A DNA stretch of 20,802 nucleotides, from NCBI GenBank assembly GCA_041164045.1, contig JBEAQD010000004.1, positions 1 to 20,802 on the forward strand, given 5' to 3'. Under the pieces are notes generated by a model that was given only the letters and a program-made list of their open reading frames with translations, was not told where the DNA came from and searched no databases. How positions within the stretch are numbered: position 1 is the stretch's first letter; each line of letters begins with the position of its first letter. Made by a program: the position numbers and the translations under genes. The stretch comes from CALRBF01 sp041164045. Its GTDB lineage: Bacteria > Patescibacteriota > Minisyncoccia > SW-4-49-11. This document shows positions 1-9,560 of this stretch, one piece after another.

Positions 1-1
1 A

Positions 2-88
2 TTAAAAGAATGGATGAGTGATGAGAGCGACTTCATATTAAGTATAAATATTGTCAAATTTGATGATAATACAGATATTAGTAATTAG
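2..88 (+). CDS. 3' end of an unidentified protein (partial)
   Basis: One frame is open from the window edge to a TAG at 86-88, giving 28 C-terminal residues that end in DNTDISN. The composition (acidic, Asp/Ser/Ile rich) is plausible for a protein tail, but nothing identifies the family. It does not look like the C-terminus of L7/L12, which precedes rpoB in many bacteria. The alternative is that this is untranslated DNA that is open by chance, since 28 codons is short for AT-rich sequence. Confidence 0.35.
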   Translation, partial: LKEWMSDESDFILSINIVKFDDNTDISN

Positions 89-145
89 TAAATTCTAAAG
101 TAACGGGATAACCTTTGCTTATTTTTTGTTTATTATTGGTGTCGA

Positions 146-151
146 TATACT
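146..151 (+). promoter_or_regulatory. possible -10 box upstream of rpoB
   Basis: TATACT matches the sigma-70-type -10 at five of six positions and lies about 30 nt before the rpoB start. No convincing -35 sits at 16-18 bp; the nearest TTG-containing hexamer, TTGTTT at 126-131, is only 14 bp away. The 93 bp between the upstream stop and rpoB contain no visible terminator hairpin, so read-through from the upstream gene is also possible. Confidence 0.3.
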
Positions 152-181
152 TAATTTCTTTGATATTTATTAGATAACAGA

Positions 182-3100
182 ATGCAGCATATGTCAAAAA
201 ATCAGAGAGTTTTCTTTAAAAAATCAGTTGATTTGGAGTTACCAAATTTGATTGAACCGCAATTAACTTCTTATAAATGGTTCTTGCAAGAAGGTTTGCG
301 AGATTTATTCGAAGAGCATTATCCTGTTTTGGACTGGACTGGCACTGAATATAGATTGGAATTTGCAGGTTATAGAATAGATGAGCCTAAACTCTCTGAG
401 GTTCAATCTAGAGCTAAAAATGTTACTTTTGAAGCTCCGCTTCGAGCTAAAATCACTCTTGTCAATAACGAAACTAAAAAGAAAACTACTCAGGAAGTTT
501 TCCTCGGTGATGTGCCTATGATGACTGAGCGAGGTACTTTTATTATTAATGGTACTGAAAGAGTAATTATTGCTCAGATTTTACGCTCTCCGGGAGTTTT
601 CTTTACTGAGAATATTACTCGTGATAAAAGATATTTTGGGGCTAAGTTGATTCCTACTCGTGGAGCTTGGATTGAAATTGAGACTGATGGTTCTGGAGTA
701 ATGTGGGTCAAGATTGATAGAAAGAGAAAGGTGGCTTTGACTGCTTTGCTTCGAGCTTTTGGTTTGAGTAAAAATCAAGACCTTATTTCTACTTTTGCTG
801 ATGTTGATACTGGTAATGTAAAGTTTATCAAAGAAACTATTGCTAAGGATATTGCTACTGACCAAAAATCAGGTTTTGTAGAGGTTTATCGTAGAATTCG
901 ACCGGGTGATTTGGCTACTGATGACAATGCTAGGCAATTAATTGAAAGTATGTTCTTTAACTTTAGTCGTTATGACCTTGGTAAGGTTGGACGATATAAG
1001 GTTAATTCTAGATTGGGTGTTGACCTTACTGAAGAGCCAAAGCATAGAGTGTTGCAAGTTGAGGACTTTATAATGATTGTAAAAGAGATTATTAGACTTA
1101 ACAATACTCCTGAGGCTATGCCTGATGATATTGATAATCTTAGCAACAGAAGAGTTCGTTTGATTGGTGAGTTGGTTCAAGAGAGGGCAAGAGTTGGGTT
1201 TGCTCGTATGGAGAAAATTATCAAAGATAGAATGAGTACTGCTGATCCTGAGACTATTACTCCTACTAGTGTTATTAATGCAAGGCCACTTGTAGCGGCT
1301 ATTCACGAGTTTTTCTCTTCTAGTCAATTGTCTCAGTACATGGATCAGATTAATACTTTGTCTGAATTGGAGCATAAGAGAAGAATCTCTGCTCTAGGGC
1401 CAAATGGTCTTGCTCGTGATAGAGCTGGGTTTGAAGTTCGTGATGTTCATCCTACTTCTTTTGGTAGAATTTGTCCTATTGCTACTCCTGAGGGACCTAA
1501 TATTGGTTTGATTGGACAATTGGCTACTTATGCTCATATTAATGAGTATGGATTTTTGGAAACTCCTTTTAGAAAAGTTGTTAAGGGTAAAGTAACTGAT
1601 GAGGTTGTTTACTTTGATGCTGCTACTGAGAAGAATCATCTTATTGCTTCTGCTGTGGTTGAGATTGACGAGAAGGGTATGATTCAAAATGAGAGAATTA
1701 TTGCTCGTAAGGATAGTAATGTTATTGTAGCTGATAGAGATGAGATTGAGTTTATTAATGTTTCTCCAAAGCAGTTGATTTCTGTTTCTACTTCTTTGAT
1801 TCCTTTTGTGGAGCATAATGACTCTGCTAGAGCTTTGATGGGTTCAAACATGCAAAAGCAGGGAGTGCCGTCTATTAAAAGCGACTCTCCTATGGTGGGA
1901 ACTGGTATGGAGAAAGATGCTGCTATTTATAGTGGTCAATTGATTCTAGCTCCTGAGGATGGTGTTGTGATTGAGGCTGATGCTGCTCATATTGTTTTTG
2001 AATCTGCTAAATCTAAACAAAGAACTAGGTTTGAGCTTACTAAATTCTTAAATTCTAACCAATCTACTAGCGTTAACCAAAAAGTTAAGTGTGTTCCTGG
2101 ACAGAAGGTTAAGAGAGGAGATTTATTGGCTGATGGATCATCTATGCAAGATGGTGAATTGGCTTTGGGTCAGAATTTGAGAGTAGGATTTATGTCCTAT
2201 GAGGGAAGTAACTTCGAGGATGCTATTATTATCTCTGATAGATTAGTAAAAGATGATGTCTTTACTTCGGTTCATATTGAAGATTTCTCAATTGATGTGT
2301 CTGATACTCGTCTTGGAGAAGAGCAAGTGACTCGAGATATTCCTAATGTATCTGAGGAGAGATTGAAGGATTTGGATGCTGAGGGTATTGTTAGAATCGG
2401 AGCTACTGTTAAGGCTGGAAGTATTCTGGTTGGTAAAATTAGTCCTAAAGGGGAAACTGACCTTACTGCTGAGGAGAGATTATTAAGAGTAATCTTTGGT
2501 GAAAAGTCTCGTGAGGTCAAAGATACTTCTCTAAAGATGCCAAATGGTCATCAAGGTAAAGTAGTTGGGGTTAGAATTTTTACAAGAGCTAATGGAGATA
2601 AACTTCCTAGCGGTGTTATCAAAAGAGTTCAAGTTAGTGTGGTTCACTTGAGAAAAGTCAGTGTTGGAGATAAATTAGCTGGTAGGCATGGAAATAAAGG
2701 TGTTATTGCCAAAATTCTACCCCAAGAAGATATGCCATTCTCAGCTGATGGAATGCCTTTGGATATTCTATTGACTCCTCTTGGAATTGCTTCTCGTATG
2801 AATCTAGGACAGGTTTATGAGACTCACTTAGGACTTGCTGTAGCCGCTCTTGGTATGAAGGTTGCTACTCCTGCTCTAAATGGAGTGAGCTTGGATAAGA
2901 TTAAAGAACTCTTGAGAGAGGCTAATTTACCAGAAGACGGAAAAATTCAGTTATTTGATGGTAAAACTGGTGAACCTTATAGAGAAAAGACTACAGTTGG
3001 AGTTATGTATGTAATGAAATTAAATCACTTAATTGAAGATAAGTTGCATATGCGATCAACTGGACCTTACTCTCTTATTACACAGCAACCTCTTGGAGGT

Positions 3101-3373
3101 AAAGCTCAAATGGGAGGTCAGAGACTAGGAGAAATGGAAGTCTGGGCTTTTGAAGGTTATGGAGCTTCTCATATATTACAAGAAATGTTAACTATCAAAT
3201 CTGACGATGTAATTGGACGGTCAAAAGCTTATGAGTCTATCATTAAGGGTGAGACTATTCAAGCTCCATATATTCCTTCTTCTTTCCATGTATTGGTAAA
3301 TGAATTGAAAGGACTTGGAATTAATGTCAAATTGAAAAATGCCAAAACACTCGTAGAAGCACCTAAAGAATAA
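182..3373 (+). CDS. rpoB: DNA-directed RNA polymerase subunit beta
   Basis: RpoB forms one side of the RNA polymerase cleft and contributes to the active site. The 1063 residues start with the usual N-terminal beta lobe (FFKK..DLELPNLIEPQ). The rifampicin-pocket region is at about 381-443 (SQLSQYMDQ, HKRRISALGP, then PEGPNIGLI). The active-site and hybrid-binding segment with VSVGDKLAGRHGNKGVI and the C-terminal clamp motif GGKAQMGGQRLGEMEVWAFEGYGA follow. It is well below the 1342 residues of E. coli RpoB, consistent with absence of the large lineage-specific insertions. A second ATG at 191 would give MSKNQRVFF and is an equally likely start; neither has a Shine-Dalgarno. rpoC follows after 23 nt, the classical operon. 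Pocket residue I390 (N518 in E. coli numbering) and A434 in the CPIATPEG motif are unusual. Confidence 0.98.
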   Translation: MQHMSKNQRVFFKKSVDLELPNLIEPQLTSYKWFLQEGLRDLFEEHYPVLDWTGTEYRLEFAGYRIDEPKLSEVQSRAKNVTFEAPLRAKITLVNNETKKKTTQEVFLGDVPMMTERGTFIINGTERVIIAQILRSPGVFFTENITRDKRYFGAKLIPTRGAWIEIETDGSGVMWVKIDRKRKVALTALLRAFGLSKNQDLISTFADVDTGNVKFIKETIAKDIATDQKSGFVEVYRRIRPGDLATDDNARQLIESMFFNFSRYDLGKVGRYKVNSRLGVDLTEEPKHRVLQVEDFIMIVKEIIRLNNTPEAMPDDIDNLSNRRVRLIGELVQERARVGFARMEKIIKDRMSTADPETITPTSVINARPLVAAIHEFFSSSQLSQYMDQINTLSELEHKRRISALGPNGLARDRAGFEVRDVHPTSFGRICPIATPEGPNIGLIGQLATYAHINEYGFLETPFRKVVKGKVTDEVVYFDAATEKNHLIASAVVEIDEKGMIQNERIIARKDSNVIVADRDEIEFINVSPKQLISVSTSLIPFVEHNDSARALMGSNMQKQGVPSIKSDSPMVGTGMEKDAAIYSGQLILAPEDGVVIEADAAHIVFESAKSKQRTRFELTKFLNSNQSTSVNQKVKCVPGQKVKRGDLLADGSSMQDGELALGQNLRVGFMSYEGSNFEDAIIISDRLVKDDVFTSVHIEDFSIDVSDTRLGEEQVTRDIPNVSEERLKDLDAEGIVRIGATVKAGSILVGKISPKGETDLTAEERLLRVIFGEKSREVKDTSLKMPNGHQGKVVGVRIFTRANGDKLPSGVIKRVQVSVVHLRKVSVGDKLAGRHGNKGVIAKILPQEDMPFSADGMPLDILLTPLGIASRMNLGQVYETHLGLAVAALGMKVATPALNGVSLDKIKELLREANLPEDGKIQLFDGKTGEPYREKTTVGVMYVMKLNHLIEDKLHMRSTGPYSLITQQPLGGKAQMGGQRLGEMEVWAFEGYGASHILQEMLTIKSDDVIGRSKAYESIIKGETIQAPYIPSSFHVLVNELKGLGINVKLKNAKTLVEAPKE

Positions 3374-3396
3374 TCATCATTTAATAAGATATCTCT

Positions 3397-6300
3397 ATGA
3401 ATAATCAAATTACCCCTAACAATACTCCAGAGACCATATCTATGAATGTGGTTGACTTTGACTCTATACAATTAAATTTAGCTTCTCCAGAGGGTATTCT
3501 ATCTTGGTCTCATGGTGAAGTTACAAAACCTGAAACCATCAATTATCGTACTCAAAAAGCTGAGAAGGATGGTCTTTTTTCTGAGAAGATTTTTGGACCG
3601 GTTCGTGACTATGAATGTTCTTGTGGTAAATACAGACGAATTCGATATAAAGGAATTGTCTGTGACAAATGTGGTGTAGAGGTCACTAAAGCTTCTGTCA
3701 GAAGAGAGAGAATGGGACATATTGAGCTTGCTGTACCTATTGCTCATATTTGGTTCTTGAGAAATATTCCTAGTCGAATTGCTTTGGTGCTAGATCAAAC
3801 TTTGACCGATGTAGAAAAAGTAGTATATTACTCTAGCTATATTATTACTGAAGTTAATGAAAATCTCAAAAAAGATTATATCAGGCAAGTAGAGGCAGAG
3901 TATAAGTCCAAACTAAAAGATTTGACTAGTACCGGTAATGATAGTGAAGAGGCTTTGAAGGAAATGTTTGATTCCAAACAACAGAATTTAGACTTCCTTA
4001 ATTCGCTTGAGAAATGGAATATAATTTCAGAGATTGATTATAGATTGATGTCTATGAAATTTGCTCCTGTATTCAAAGCTGAGACTGGATCTACTGTATT
4101 GCGAGAAATTTTTGCTGGTATTGATTTGGAAGCTGAATTAGCTAATCTTGATAAGGAATTAGAGATTGCTGATGGAGTAAAAGCTCAGAAGATAATGAAG
4201 AAAATCCGATTCTTAGGAGGACTTCATCAAGCTGGAGTAAGACCAGAATGGATGTTCCTTACACATCTTCCTGTTATACCTCCAGATTTAAGACCGATGG
4301 TGGCCCTTGATGGAGGAAGGTTCGCTACTTCTGATTTGAATGACTTGTACAGAAGAGTTATCAATAGAAATAATCGTCTCAAGAAATTGATGTCTCAAAG
4401 AGCTCCTGAAGTAATTGTTAGAAATGAGAAGAGAATGTTACAAGAGGCAGTAGATGCTTTGATTGATAATTCAATGAGAAAGGGGCAATCTACTACAGTA
4501 GCCTCAACCGGACAAAAAAGAGCTCTCAAATCTTTGGCTGACTCTCTTAAAGGAAAGCAGGGAAGATTTAGACAGAATTTGCTTGGAAAAAGAGTTGATT
4601 ATTCTGCTCGCTCTGTAATTGTGGTTGGACCTAATCTCAAAATTAATGAGTGTGGTATTCCAAAAACTATGGCTTTGGAATTATTCAAACCATTTATTAT
4701 CAACCGCTTGATAGATGATGAATTAGCTCACAATATTAGAAGTGCTACTAGACTGATTGAACAAGGAATTGATATTGTTTGGGATATTTTGGATGAGGTA
4801 ATTGAGCATAGATATGTGTTGTTAAACAGAGCACCTACCTTACACAGATTGAGTATTCAAGCTTTCAAACCAGTTTTGATTGAAGGTAAGGCTATTCAAT
4901 TAAATCCAATGGTATGTAGCCCATTCAATGCTGACTTTGATGGTGACCAAATGGCGGTTCATGTACCTCTATCTGAGGAAGCTGTGAGAGAAGCTGGTGA
5001 ATTGATGGTTTCTGACCATAATCTTATCAAGCCTTCTGATGGTAGCCCTTCATCTGCTCCATCTCAGGATATGGTATTAGGAATCTATTATACTACTCTT
5101 GTTGATGATGCTAAGAAAGAGCTTAAGGTATTCAAAAACTTTGATGAAGCTGTAGGAGCTTATGACCATGGACAAATTGAACTAAGAGAATTAGTAGAAA
5201 TTAGAAAAGAACCTAAACTTAATGGGGAAGTAATTCAGACTACAGTTGGGAGAATATCATTTAATGAAATCTTGCCCGCTAACTTTGATTATATCAATGA
5301 AGTAGTTGGTAAAAAGCAACTTAAGAGTATTCTGAACAAGGCTTTATATGAATTCTCTCAACCAGAAGTTGGTGAACTATTAGATAGAATTAAGAAATTT
5401 GGTTTTGAAGAAATGACTAAATCAGGATTATCTTGGGCTATTAGTGACTTCACTGTATCTGATGAAAGAGATAAACTGATCAAAAAAGCACAAGATGGTG
5501 TTGAGGAAGTAACTAATCAATTTGCTGATGGACTTTTGACTGAAAAAGAAAGATATGCGCAGATCATTGATGTCTGGAGTAAGGCTTCAACTGAAATAGG
5601 AGCATTGGTTAAATCAGAAGTTAATGTTAAGGGACCTGTATTTTCAATGATTGATTCTGGAGCTAGAGGATCTTGGGGACAATTAACTCAGATGGCTGGA
5701 ATGAAGGGATTGGTTGTATCTCCATCTGGTAAAATTATTGAAACTCCAGTTACTTCTAGTTTCCTCAAAGGATTAACTGAGTTAGAGTACTTCATCTCAA
5801 CTCATGGAGCTCGTAAGGGACTTGTAGATACCGCTCTTAAAACAGCTACTTCTGGATATTTGACTAGAAGATTAGTAGATGTAAATCAAGATGTAGTAGT
5901 CAAAGAGGCAGATTGTGGTGATACTGATGGATTATTATTATCTAGAGTAGATGCTGAATATGCTGGAGATAGTTTTGACAATTTCTTATTTGGAAGAAAG
6001 TCAGTAGAGGATATTATTGATCCTAAGACTAAGCAAGCTATTGTAAAGGCAGGAGAAATGATTACTCATCAGCAAGCTAAGACTATTGATGAGTCAGGAG
6101 TAGATAATGTTAGAATCAGAAGCTTAGTTAGCTGTAAAACTATTCGTGGAGTTTGTCAATCTTGTTATGGAATTGACTTAGGACGAAATGAATTAGTAAA
6201 AATAGGGGAAGCTGTAGGAATTGTAACCGCTCAAGCTATTGGAGAACCTGCTACTCAGTTGACTATGAGAACTTTCCATCAAGGAGGTTCAGCTGGAGCT

Positions 6301-7029
6301 GCCGATGTAACCAAGGGTCTTCCTAGAGTGGAAGAGGTATTTGAAGCTCGCAATCCAAAAACTCCTGCTATTATGTCAACAGTTAATGGAGTAGTAGTAG
6401 ATGTGATTGAAACTGCTGGAGAGATTAGAGTTAAGATTAAAGCTGATGACACTAAAGCTGTCAAATCTAAAGCTGAGATTAAAGAAATTGTGGCTGATCC
6501 AATTGTAGATATAGTGATTGTAAAGGTAGGAGATAGAGTTTCTTTAGGACAACCTATAACAGAAGGACATCTTGATCTAGAAAAACTCTATAAACAAGCT
6601 GGTATTGAGACTTTGACCAAATATATTATCCAACAAATTCTAGAAATCTATAACTCTCAAGGAGCTGGAATTGCTATTAAGCATGTTGAGATGATTGTAA
6701 GACAGATGACTTCTAGATATATGGTTACTGAATCTGGTAAATCTAATTATCTAAAAGGTCAGACTATTACTAGAGATCAGTTATTAGAGTTCAATACTCA
6801 GACTGAAGTCAAAGAAGATCAGATTCAAGTTGAGCCTCTTCTACAAGGTATTACTAAGGTTGCTCTTAATACAGAGAGCTTCTTGTCAGCTGCTTCCTTC
6901 CAAAATACTACAAAGGTATTGATAGAAGCTGCTCTATTTGGTAAAGAAGATCACTTAAGAGGACTCAAAGAGAATGTCATCATTGGAAGATTAATTCCAG
7001 CTGGTACAGGATTTGAGACAGAAAGATAG
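3397..7029 (+). CDS. rpoC: DNA-directed RNA polymerase subunit beta'
   Basis: RpoC is the catalytic subunit of RNA polymerase. Visible in order: N-terminal zinc finger with C74, C76, C89 and C92; the catalytic NADFDGDQM at 511-519, where D513, D515 and D517 hold the active-site magnesium; the second zinc site C840, C913, C920 and C923; and the trigger-loop region around 951-964 (PATQLTMRTFHQGG) leading to the GLPRVEEVFEAR segment. At 1210 residues it is shorter than the E. coli protein (1407). The family usually begins close to 'FDSIQ...LASPE..LSWS', which here starts at about residue 20, so the ATG at 3442 (residue 16) is an alternative start. No Shine-Dalgarno is evident before either. It is co-transcribed with rpoB and ends with TAG. 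Confidence 0.98.
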   Translation: MNNQITPNNTPETISMNVVDFDSIQLNLASPEGILSWSHGEVTKPETINYRTQKAEKDGLFSEKIFGPVRDYECSCGKYRRIRYKGIVCDKCGVEVTKASVRRERMGHIELAVPIAHIWFLRNIPSRIALVLDQTLTDVEKVVYYSSYIITEVNENLKKDYIRQVEAEYKSKLKDLTSTGNDSEEALKEMFDSKQQNLDFLNSLEKWNIISEIDYRLMSMKFAPVFKAETGSTVLREIFAGIDLEAELANLDKELEIADGVKAQKIMKKIRFLGGLHQAGVRPEWMFLTHLPVIPPDLRPMVALDGGRFATSDLNDLYRRVINRNNRLKKLMSQRAPEVIVRNEKRMLQEAVDALIDNSMRKGQSTTVASTGQKRALKSLADSLKGKQGRFRQNLLGKRVDYSARSVIVVGPNLKINECGIPKTMALELFKPFIINRLIDDELAHNIRSATRLIEQGIDIVWDILDEVIEHRYVLLNRAPTLHRLSIQAFKPVLIEGKAIQLNPMVCSPFNADFDGDQMAVHVPLSEEAVREAGELMVSDHNLIKPSDGSPSSAPSQDMVLGIYYTTLVDDAKKELKVFKNFDEAVGAYDHGQIELRELVEIRKEPKLNGEVIQTTVGRISFNEILPANFDYINEVVGKKQLKSILNKALYEFSQPEVGELLDRIKKFGFEEMTKSGLSWAISDFTVSDERDKLIKKAQDGVEEVTNQFADGLLTEKERYAQIIDVWSKASTEIGALVKSEVNVKGPVFSMIDSGARGSWGQLTQMAGMKGLVVSPSGKIIETPVTSSFLKGLTELEYFISTHGARKGLVDTALKTATSGYLTRRLVDVNQDVVVKEADCGDTDGLLLSRVDAEYAGDSFDNFLFGRKSVEDIIDPKTKQAIVKAGEMITHQQAKTIDESGVDNVRIRSLVSCKTIRGVCQSCYGIDLGRNELVKIGEAVGIVTAQAIGEPATQLTMRTFHQGGSAGAADVTKGLPRVEEVFEARNPKTPAIMSTVNGVVVDVIETAGEIRVKIKADDTKAVKSKAEIKEIVADPIVDIVIVKVGDRVSLGQPITEGHLDLEKLYKQAGIETLTKYIIQQILEIYNSQGAGIAIKHVEMIVRQMTSRYMVTESGKSNYLKGQTITRDQLLEFNTQTEVKEDQIQVEPLLQGITKVALNTESFLSAASFQNTTKVLIEAALFGKEDHLRGLKENVIIGRLIPAGTGFETER

Positions 7030-7031
7030 AT

Positions 7032-7060
7032 TTCACAGAATTAAGTTATTAGTGTATACT
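7032..7060 (+). promoter_or_regulatory. promoter for the 258-residue hypothetical gene
   Basis: TTCACA (7032-7037), a 17-bp spacer, then TATACT (7055-7060). Each box has one mismatch to consensus and the spacing is optimal. Transcription would begin near 7067, leaving a leader of about 24 nt before the ATG at 7091. The gene can therefore be expressed apart from rpoBC. Confidence 0.6.
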
Positions 7061-7071
7061 AATTATAACTT
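7043..7071. repeat. imperfect inverted repeat overlapping the -10 box
   Basis: AAGTTATTAGT (7043-7053) pairs with ACTAATTATAACTT (7058-7071) if three bases bulge on the right side. No U-tract follows, so it is a poor intrinsic terminator for rpoC. Because it surrounds the TATACT -10 box it could be an operator, but AT-rich sequence can give such repeats by chance. Confidence 0.35.
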
Positions 7072-7090
7072 AATAATAAAATAAAAAAGT

Positions 7091-7867
7091 ATGAGCAGAA
7101 AAGCCATTATAATATGGGGTGTAGTAATAATAGTAGCTATAATAGGTATTATTATTACTTCTATACTTCTGAATAATGGCTCTTCTGATTCCAATAGCAA
7201 TAATAGTCCAACAGAAGATAATAAAAATAATAATGTTAATACCTCAGATTTGCCAACTAAATCTGAAATTGTATCTATTGAAGCAGGTCAGGGTAGTGAC
7301 GATTATTATTATTGGAGTATTATGCCACTTAGATTACAGTCTCAATTACCTAACCCAAGAAGTTCTAGTACAATAGATCATTATTATTCTAAAGAATTAG
7401 GTATAGCTTTTTCTTATGAAGTGATAAGCCTAGTAGATAAAGATAAATTTTTAGCTATAACTCCACCAGAAGATAGGAGTAATGACACCACTATTTATTT
7501 GCATAATTTTGAAGAGACTAAAGAATCTGGACAATCTATTGAAATTATAGATATAGAGGATAATCTTAGATTTAATACTATCCCTGAAATTATTAATCTA
7601 CAAGTATTAGATGAGAAACAAAGAGAACTCTGTAGGATAGAGGAGCAAAATAACCGATATAGTATAATTGCCAAAGATATTAAAGTCAAAGATTCTACTC
7701 CAATTTGTGGTAAATATGCCAAAGGTAATAATAGATTTTTTATCAAACCAAGACAAGAAGGTTCTAGTATTACTAAATTAATATTTGTCAGTGCTGGTAG
7801 CCAAGAATTAAGTTATGATGGTACTATGCAGGGTCAATATTGGTATGAATCTGTGCTAGTAGAATAG
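7091..7867 (+). CDS. membrane-anchored hypothetical protein, 258 residues
   Basis: I do not recognise a named family. Residues about 5-28 form one strongly hydrophobic helix (Ile/Val rich) after a short SRK start, i.e. an uncleaved signal anchor that would leave the rest outside the cytoplasm. A Ser/Asn/Asp-rich linker (about 29-50) follows, then a soluble domain. The phrase YYSKELGIAFSYE at about 83-95 resembles the opening of extracytoplasmic domains that I associate with CPR lipoprotein-like proteins. Two cysteines (in RELCRIEE and TPICGKY) could form a disulfide. The gene has its own promoter and sits between rpoC and rny without overlap. A similar architecture (N-terminal helix, linker, C-terminal beta-rich domain) occurs in the hypothetical gene at 16561-17349, but I see no clear sequence identity between the two. 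Confidence 0.8.
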   Translation: MSRKAIIIWGVVIIVAIIGIIITSILLNNGSSDSNSNNSPTEDNKNNNVNTSDLPTKSEIVSIEAGQGSDDYYYWSIMPLRLQSQLPNPRSSSTIDHYYSKELGIAFSYEVISLVDKDKFLAITPPEDRSNDTTIYLHNFEETKESGQSIEIIDIEDNLRFNTIPEIINLQVLDEKQRELCRIEEQNNRYSIIAKDIKVKDSTPICGKYAKGNNRFFIKPRQEGSSITKLIFVSAGSQELSYDGTMQGQYWYESVLVE

Positions 7868-7883
7868 TTTATACTATACATAA

Positions 7884-7919
7884 TTTGTATATTTATGATA
7901 TACTAAAAGAGTATACAAA
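7884..7919 (+). promoter_or_regulatory. rny promoter (extended -10) inside an inverted repeat
   Basis: TGATATACT at 7896-7904 is an extended -10 element (TGn plus TATACT); no good -35 lies 17 bp upstream, which an extended -10 can tolerate. It is flanked by an 8-bp inverted repeat, TTTGTATA (7884-7891) and TATACAAA (7912-7919), positioned like an operator. Transcription would start near 7911 and give a leader of about 40 nt before rny. Confidence 0.5.
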
Positions 7920-7949
7920 ATATACACTTAATTTATTATAGAATATTAT

Positions 7950-9476
7950 ATGACTACAATACCATTATTGTGGTTTGGATTAAGCTCATTAGCAAGTATT
8001 GGAATAGGATATGGTCTGAGATTATATATTGTTAAAAAATCTATTAATGCAAAAGAAGCTCAAATTCAATCACTACAAAAGCAATTTGAAGAGAAATCAG
8101 CTGAGCTCAAAAAAGAAGCTGAAAAAGATGCCGAATCTATAAAAGACAAAGCTAGACAAGAAGCATCAGAAATTAGAAAAACAGCAGTCTTATTAGAAGA
8201 AAGTGTTCTTAGAAGAGAAAAAGATTTAGAAAAACAAACAAAAGAATTAGAACAAAATCGGCAAGAGTTAAAAGGTAAAGCTGAAAAAATCAAAGAATTA
8301 TACCGTGAGGTAGAGGATTTAAAGCAACAACAAGTAGATAAACTTAGCACAATAGCCAACCTAAATAAGGAGCAAGCTAAAGCTGAGTTATTAGAAAAAG
8401 TAGAGGAGACTTCCCATGAAGAGTTGCTATTACAAATTGAAAGGTTAGAAGGAGTTCGTCGCAATCAACTAGAGCAAAAAGCTAAGAATATTATGGTTTT
8501 AGCTATGCAAAAATATGCTCAAGGACAATCCGCTGAGTTTAATACTGCTACTGTAGCTATTGAAAGTGAGGAGGTAAAAGGAAGAATTATTGGGAGAGAA
8601 GGGAGAAATATTAGAGCCTTAGAAAATGCTACTGGAGTTCAGGTAATTATTGATGATAGTCCGGATAGTATTGTCTTATCTTGTTTTGACCCAATTCGTA
8701 GGCATATTGCCAAATTATCTCTGGAGGCTTTGATTGAAGATGGGAGAATACAGCCAGCTCGTATTGAAGAATTTGTAGCTAAGTCCAAGGAATTAGTGCA
8801 ACAGAATATTAAAGAAGCGGGAGAGGCGGCTCTTTATGATACAGGGATTACAGGGATAGACCCTAAGTTAACCTATATTCTAGGAAGATTACAATTTAGA
8901 ACTAGTTATGGTCAAAATGTTCTTATGCATAGTGTTGAGGTAGCTCATTTAGCTGGAGCTATAGCAGCGGAATTAGGGGCCAATGTAATGATAGCCAAAA
9001 TGGGAGGATTATTCCATGATATAGGCAAAGCTCTAGATCATGAGGTTGAAGGTACTCATGTGGAGATAGGAAGGCATTTATTGGCCAAATATGGGATTAA
9101 AGATGAAGTTATCAAGGCGATGCAGTCTCATCATGAGGAATATCCTTATGAGACTATAGAATCAAGAATTGTACAAGCAGCTGATGCACTTTCAGCCTCC
9201 AGACCGGGAGCTAGACGAGATTCTGTGGATAACTATATCAAAAGATTAGGTGAATTAGAGGCTATTACAAATAATTTTTATGGGGTGGAGAGAAGCTATG
9301 CTATTAATGCTGGTAGAGAGATAAGAGTATTTGTAAAACCATATAAAATTAGTGATATACAAGCCAAAAAAATGGCTCGTAAGATTGCAATGAAAATAGA
9401 AGAAGAGCTAAAATATCCTGGAGAAATTAAGGTTACTTTAATCAGAGAAACCCGTATAATTGACTATGCAAGATAA
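7950..9476 (+). CDS. rny: ribonuclease Y
   Basis: RNase Y is a membrane-bound endoribonuclease that initiates mRNA decay. All parts of the family are present in 508 residues: an N-terminal transmembrane helix (about 5-28); a long charged coiled coil (about 34-170, Glu/Lys/Gln rich); a KH RNA-binding domain with its GxxG loop as GREG at 215-218; and an HD domain with H327 and the H356-D357 metal-binding pair in GGLFHDIGKALDHE. Length matches the usual 510-520. The start is set by the hydrophobic N-terminus; there is no Shine-Dalgarno. It has its own promoter, about 80 nt beyond the preceding gene, and is followed after about 100 nt by the HU gene with another promoter. Confidence 0.96.
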   Translation: MTTIPLLWFGLSSLASIGIGYGLRLYIVKKSINAKEAQIQSLQKQFEEKSAELKKEAEKDAESIKDKARQEASEIRKTAVLLEESVLRREKDLEKQTKELEQNRQELKGKAEKIKELYREVEDLKQQQVDKLSTIANLNKEQAKAELLEKVEETSHEELLLQIERLEGVRRNQLEQKAKNIMVLAMQKYAQGQSAEFNTATVAIESEEVKGRIIGREGRNIRALENATGVQVIIDDSPDSIVLSCFDPIRRHIAKLSLEALIEDGRIQPARIEEFVAKSKELVQQNIKEAGEAALYDTGITGIDPKLTYILGRLQFRTSYGQNVLMHSVEVAHLAGAIAAELGANVMIAKMGGLFHDIGKALDHEVEGTHVEIGRHLLAKYGIKDEVIKAMQSHHEEYPYETIESRIVQAADALSASRPGARRDSVDNYIKRLGELEAITNNFYGVERSYAINAGREIRVFVKPYKISDIQAKKMARKIAMKIEEELKYPGEIKVTLIRETRIIDYAR

Positions 9477-9483
9477 AAAACTC

Positions 9484-9512
9484 TTTACAATTCCGCATAT
9501 ATACTATATGAT
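9484..9512 (+). promoter_or_regulatory. promoter for the HU gene
   Basis: TTTACA (9484-9489), 17-bp spacer, TATGAT (9507-9512). Each box has a single mismatch to the sigma-70 consensus. Transcription from about 9519 gives a leader of about 60 nt containing the strong ribosome binding site. Confidence 0.65.
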
Positions 9513-9560
9513 TGAAATAGGATAAATAATATCCAACTAAAAAATAACTTAAATATATGA

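Noticed and set aside
581..2520. Several long - strand frames inside rpoB
   Set aside because: Antisense shadows of rpoB, Ser/Asn/Leu rich without domains; rpoB is intact on the + strand.
8066..8464. 132-codon - strand frame inside rny
   Set aside because: It is antisense to the repetitive Glu/Lys/Gln coiled-coil codons, which yields a Ser/Phe/Leu/Cys-rich artefact.
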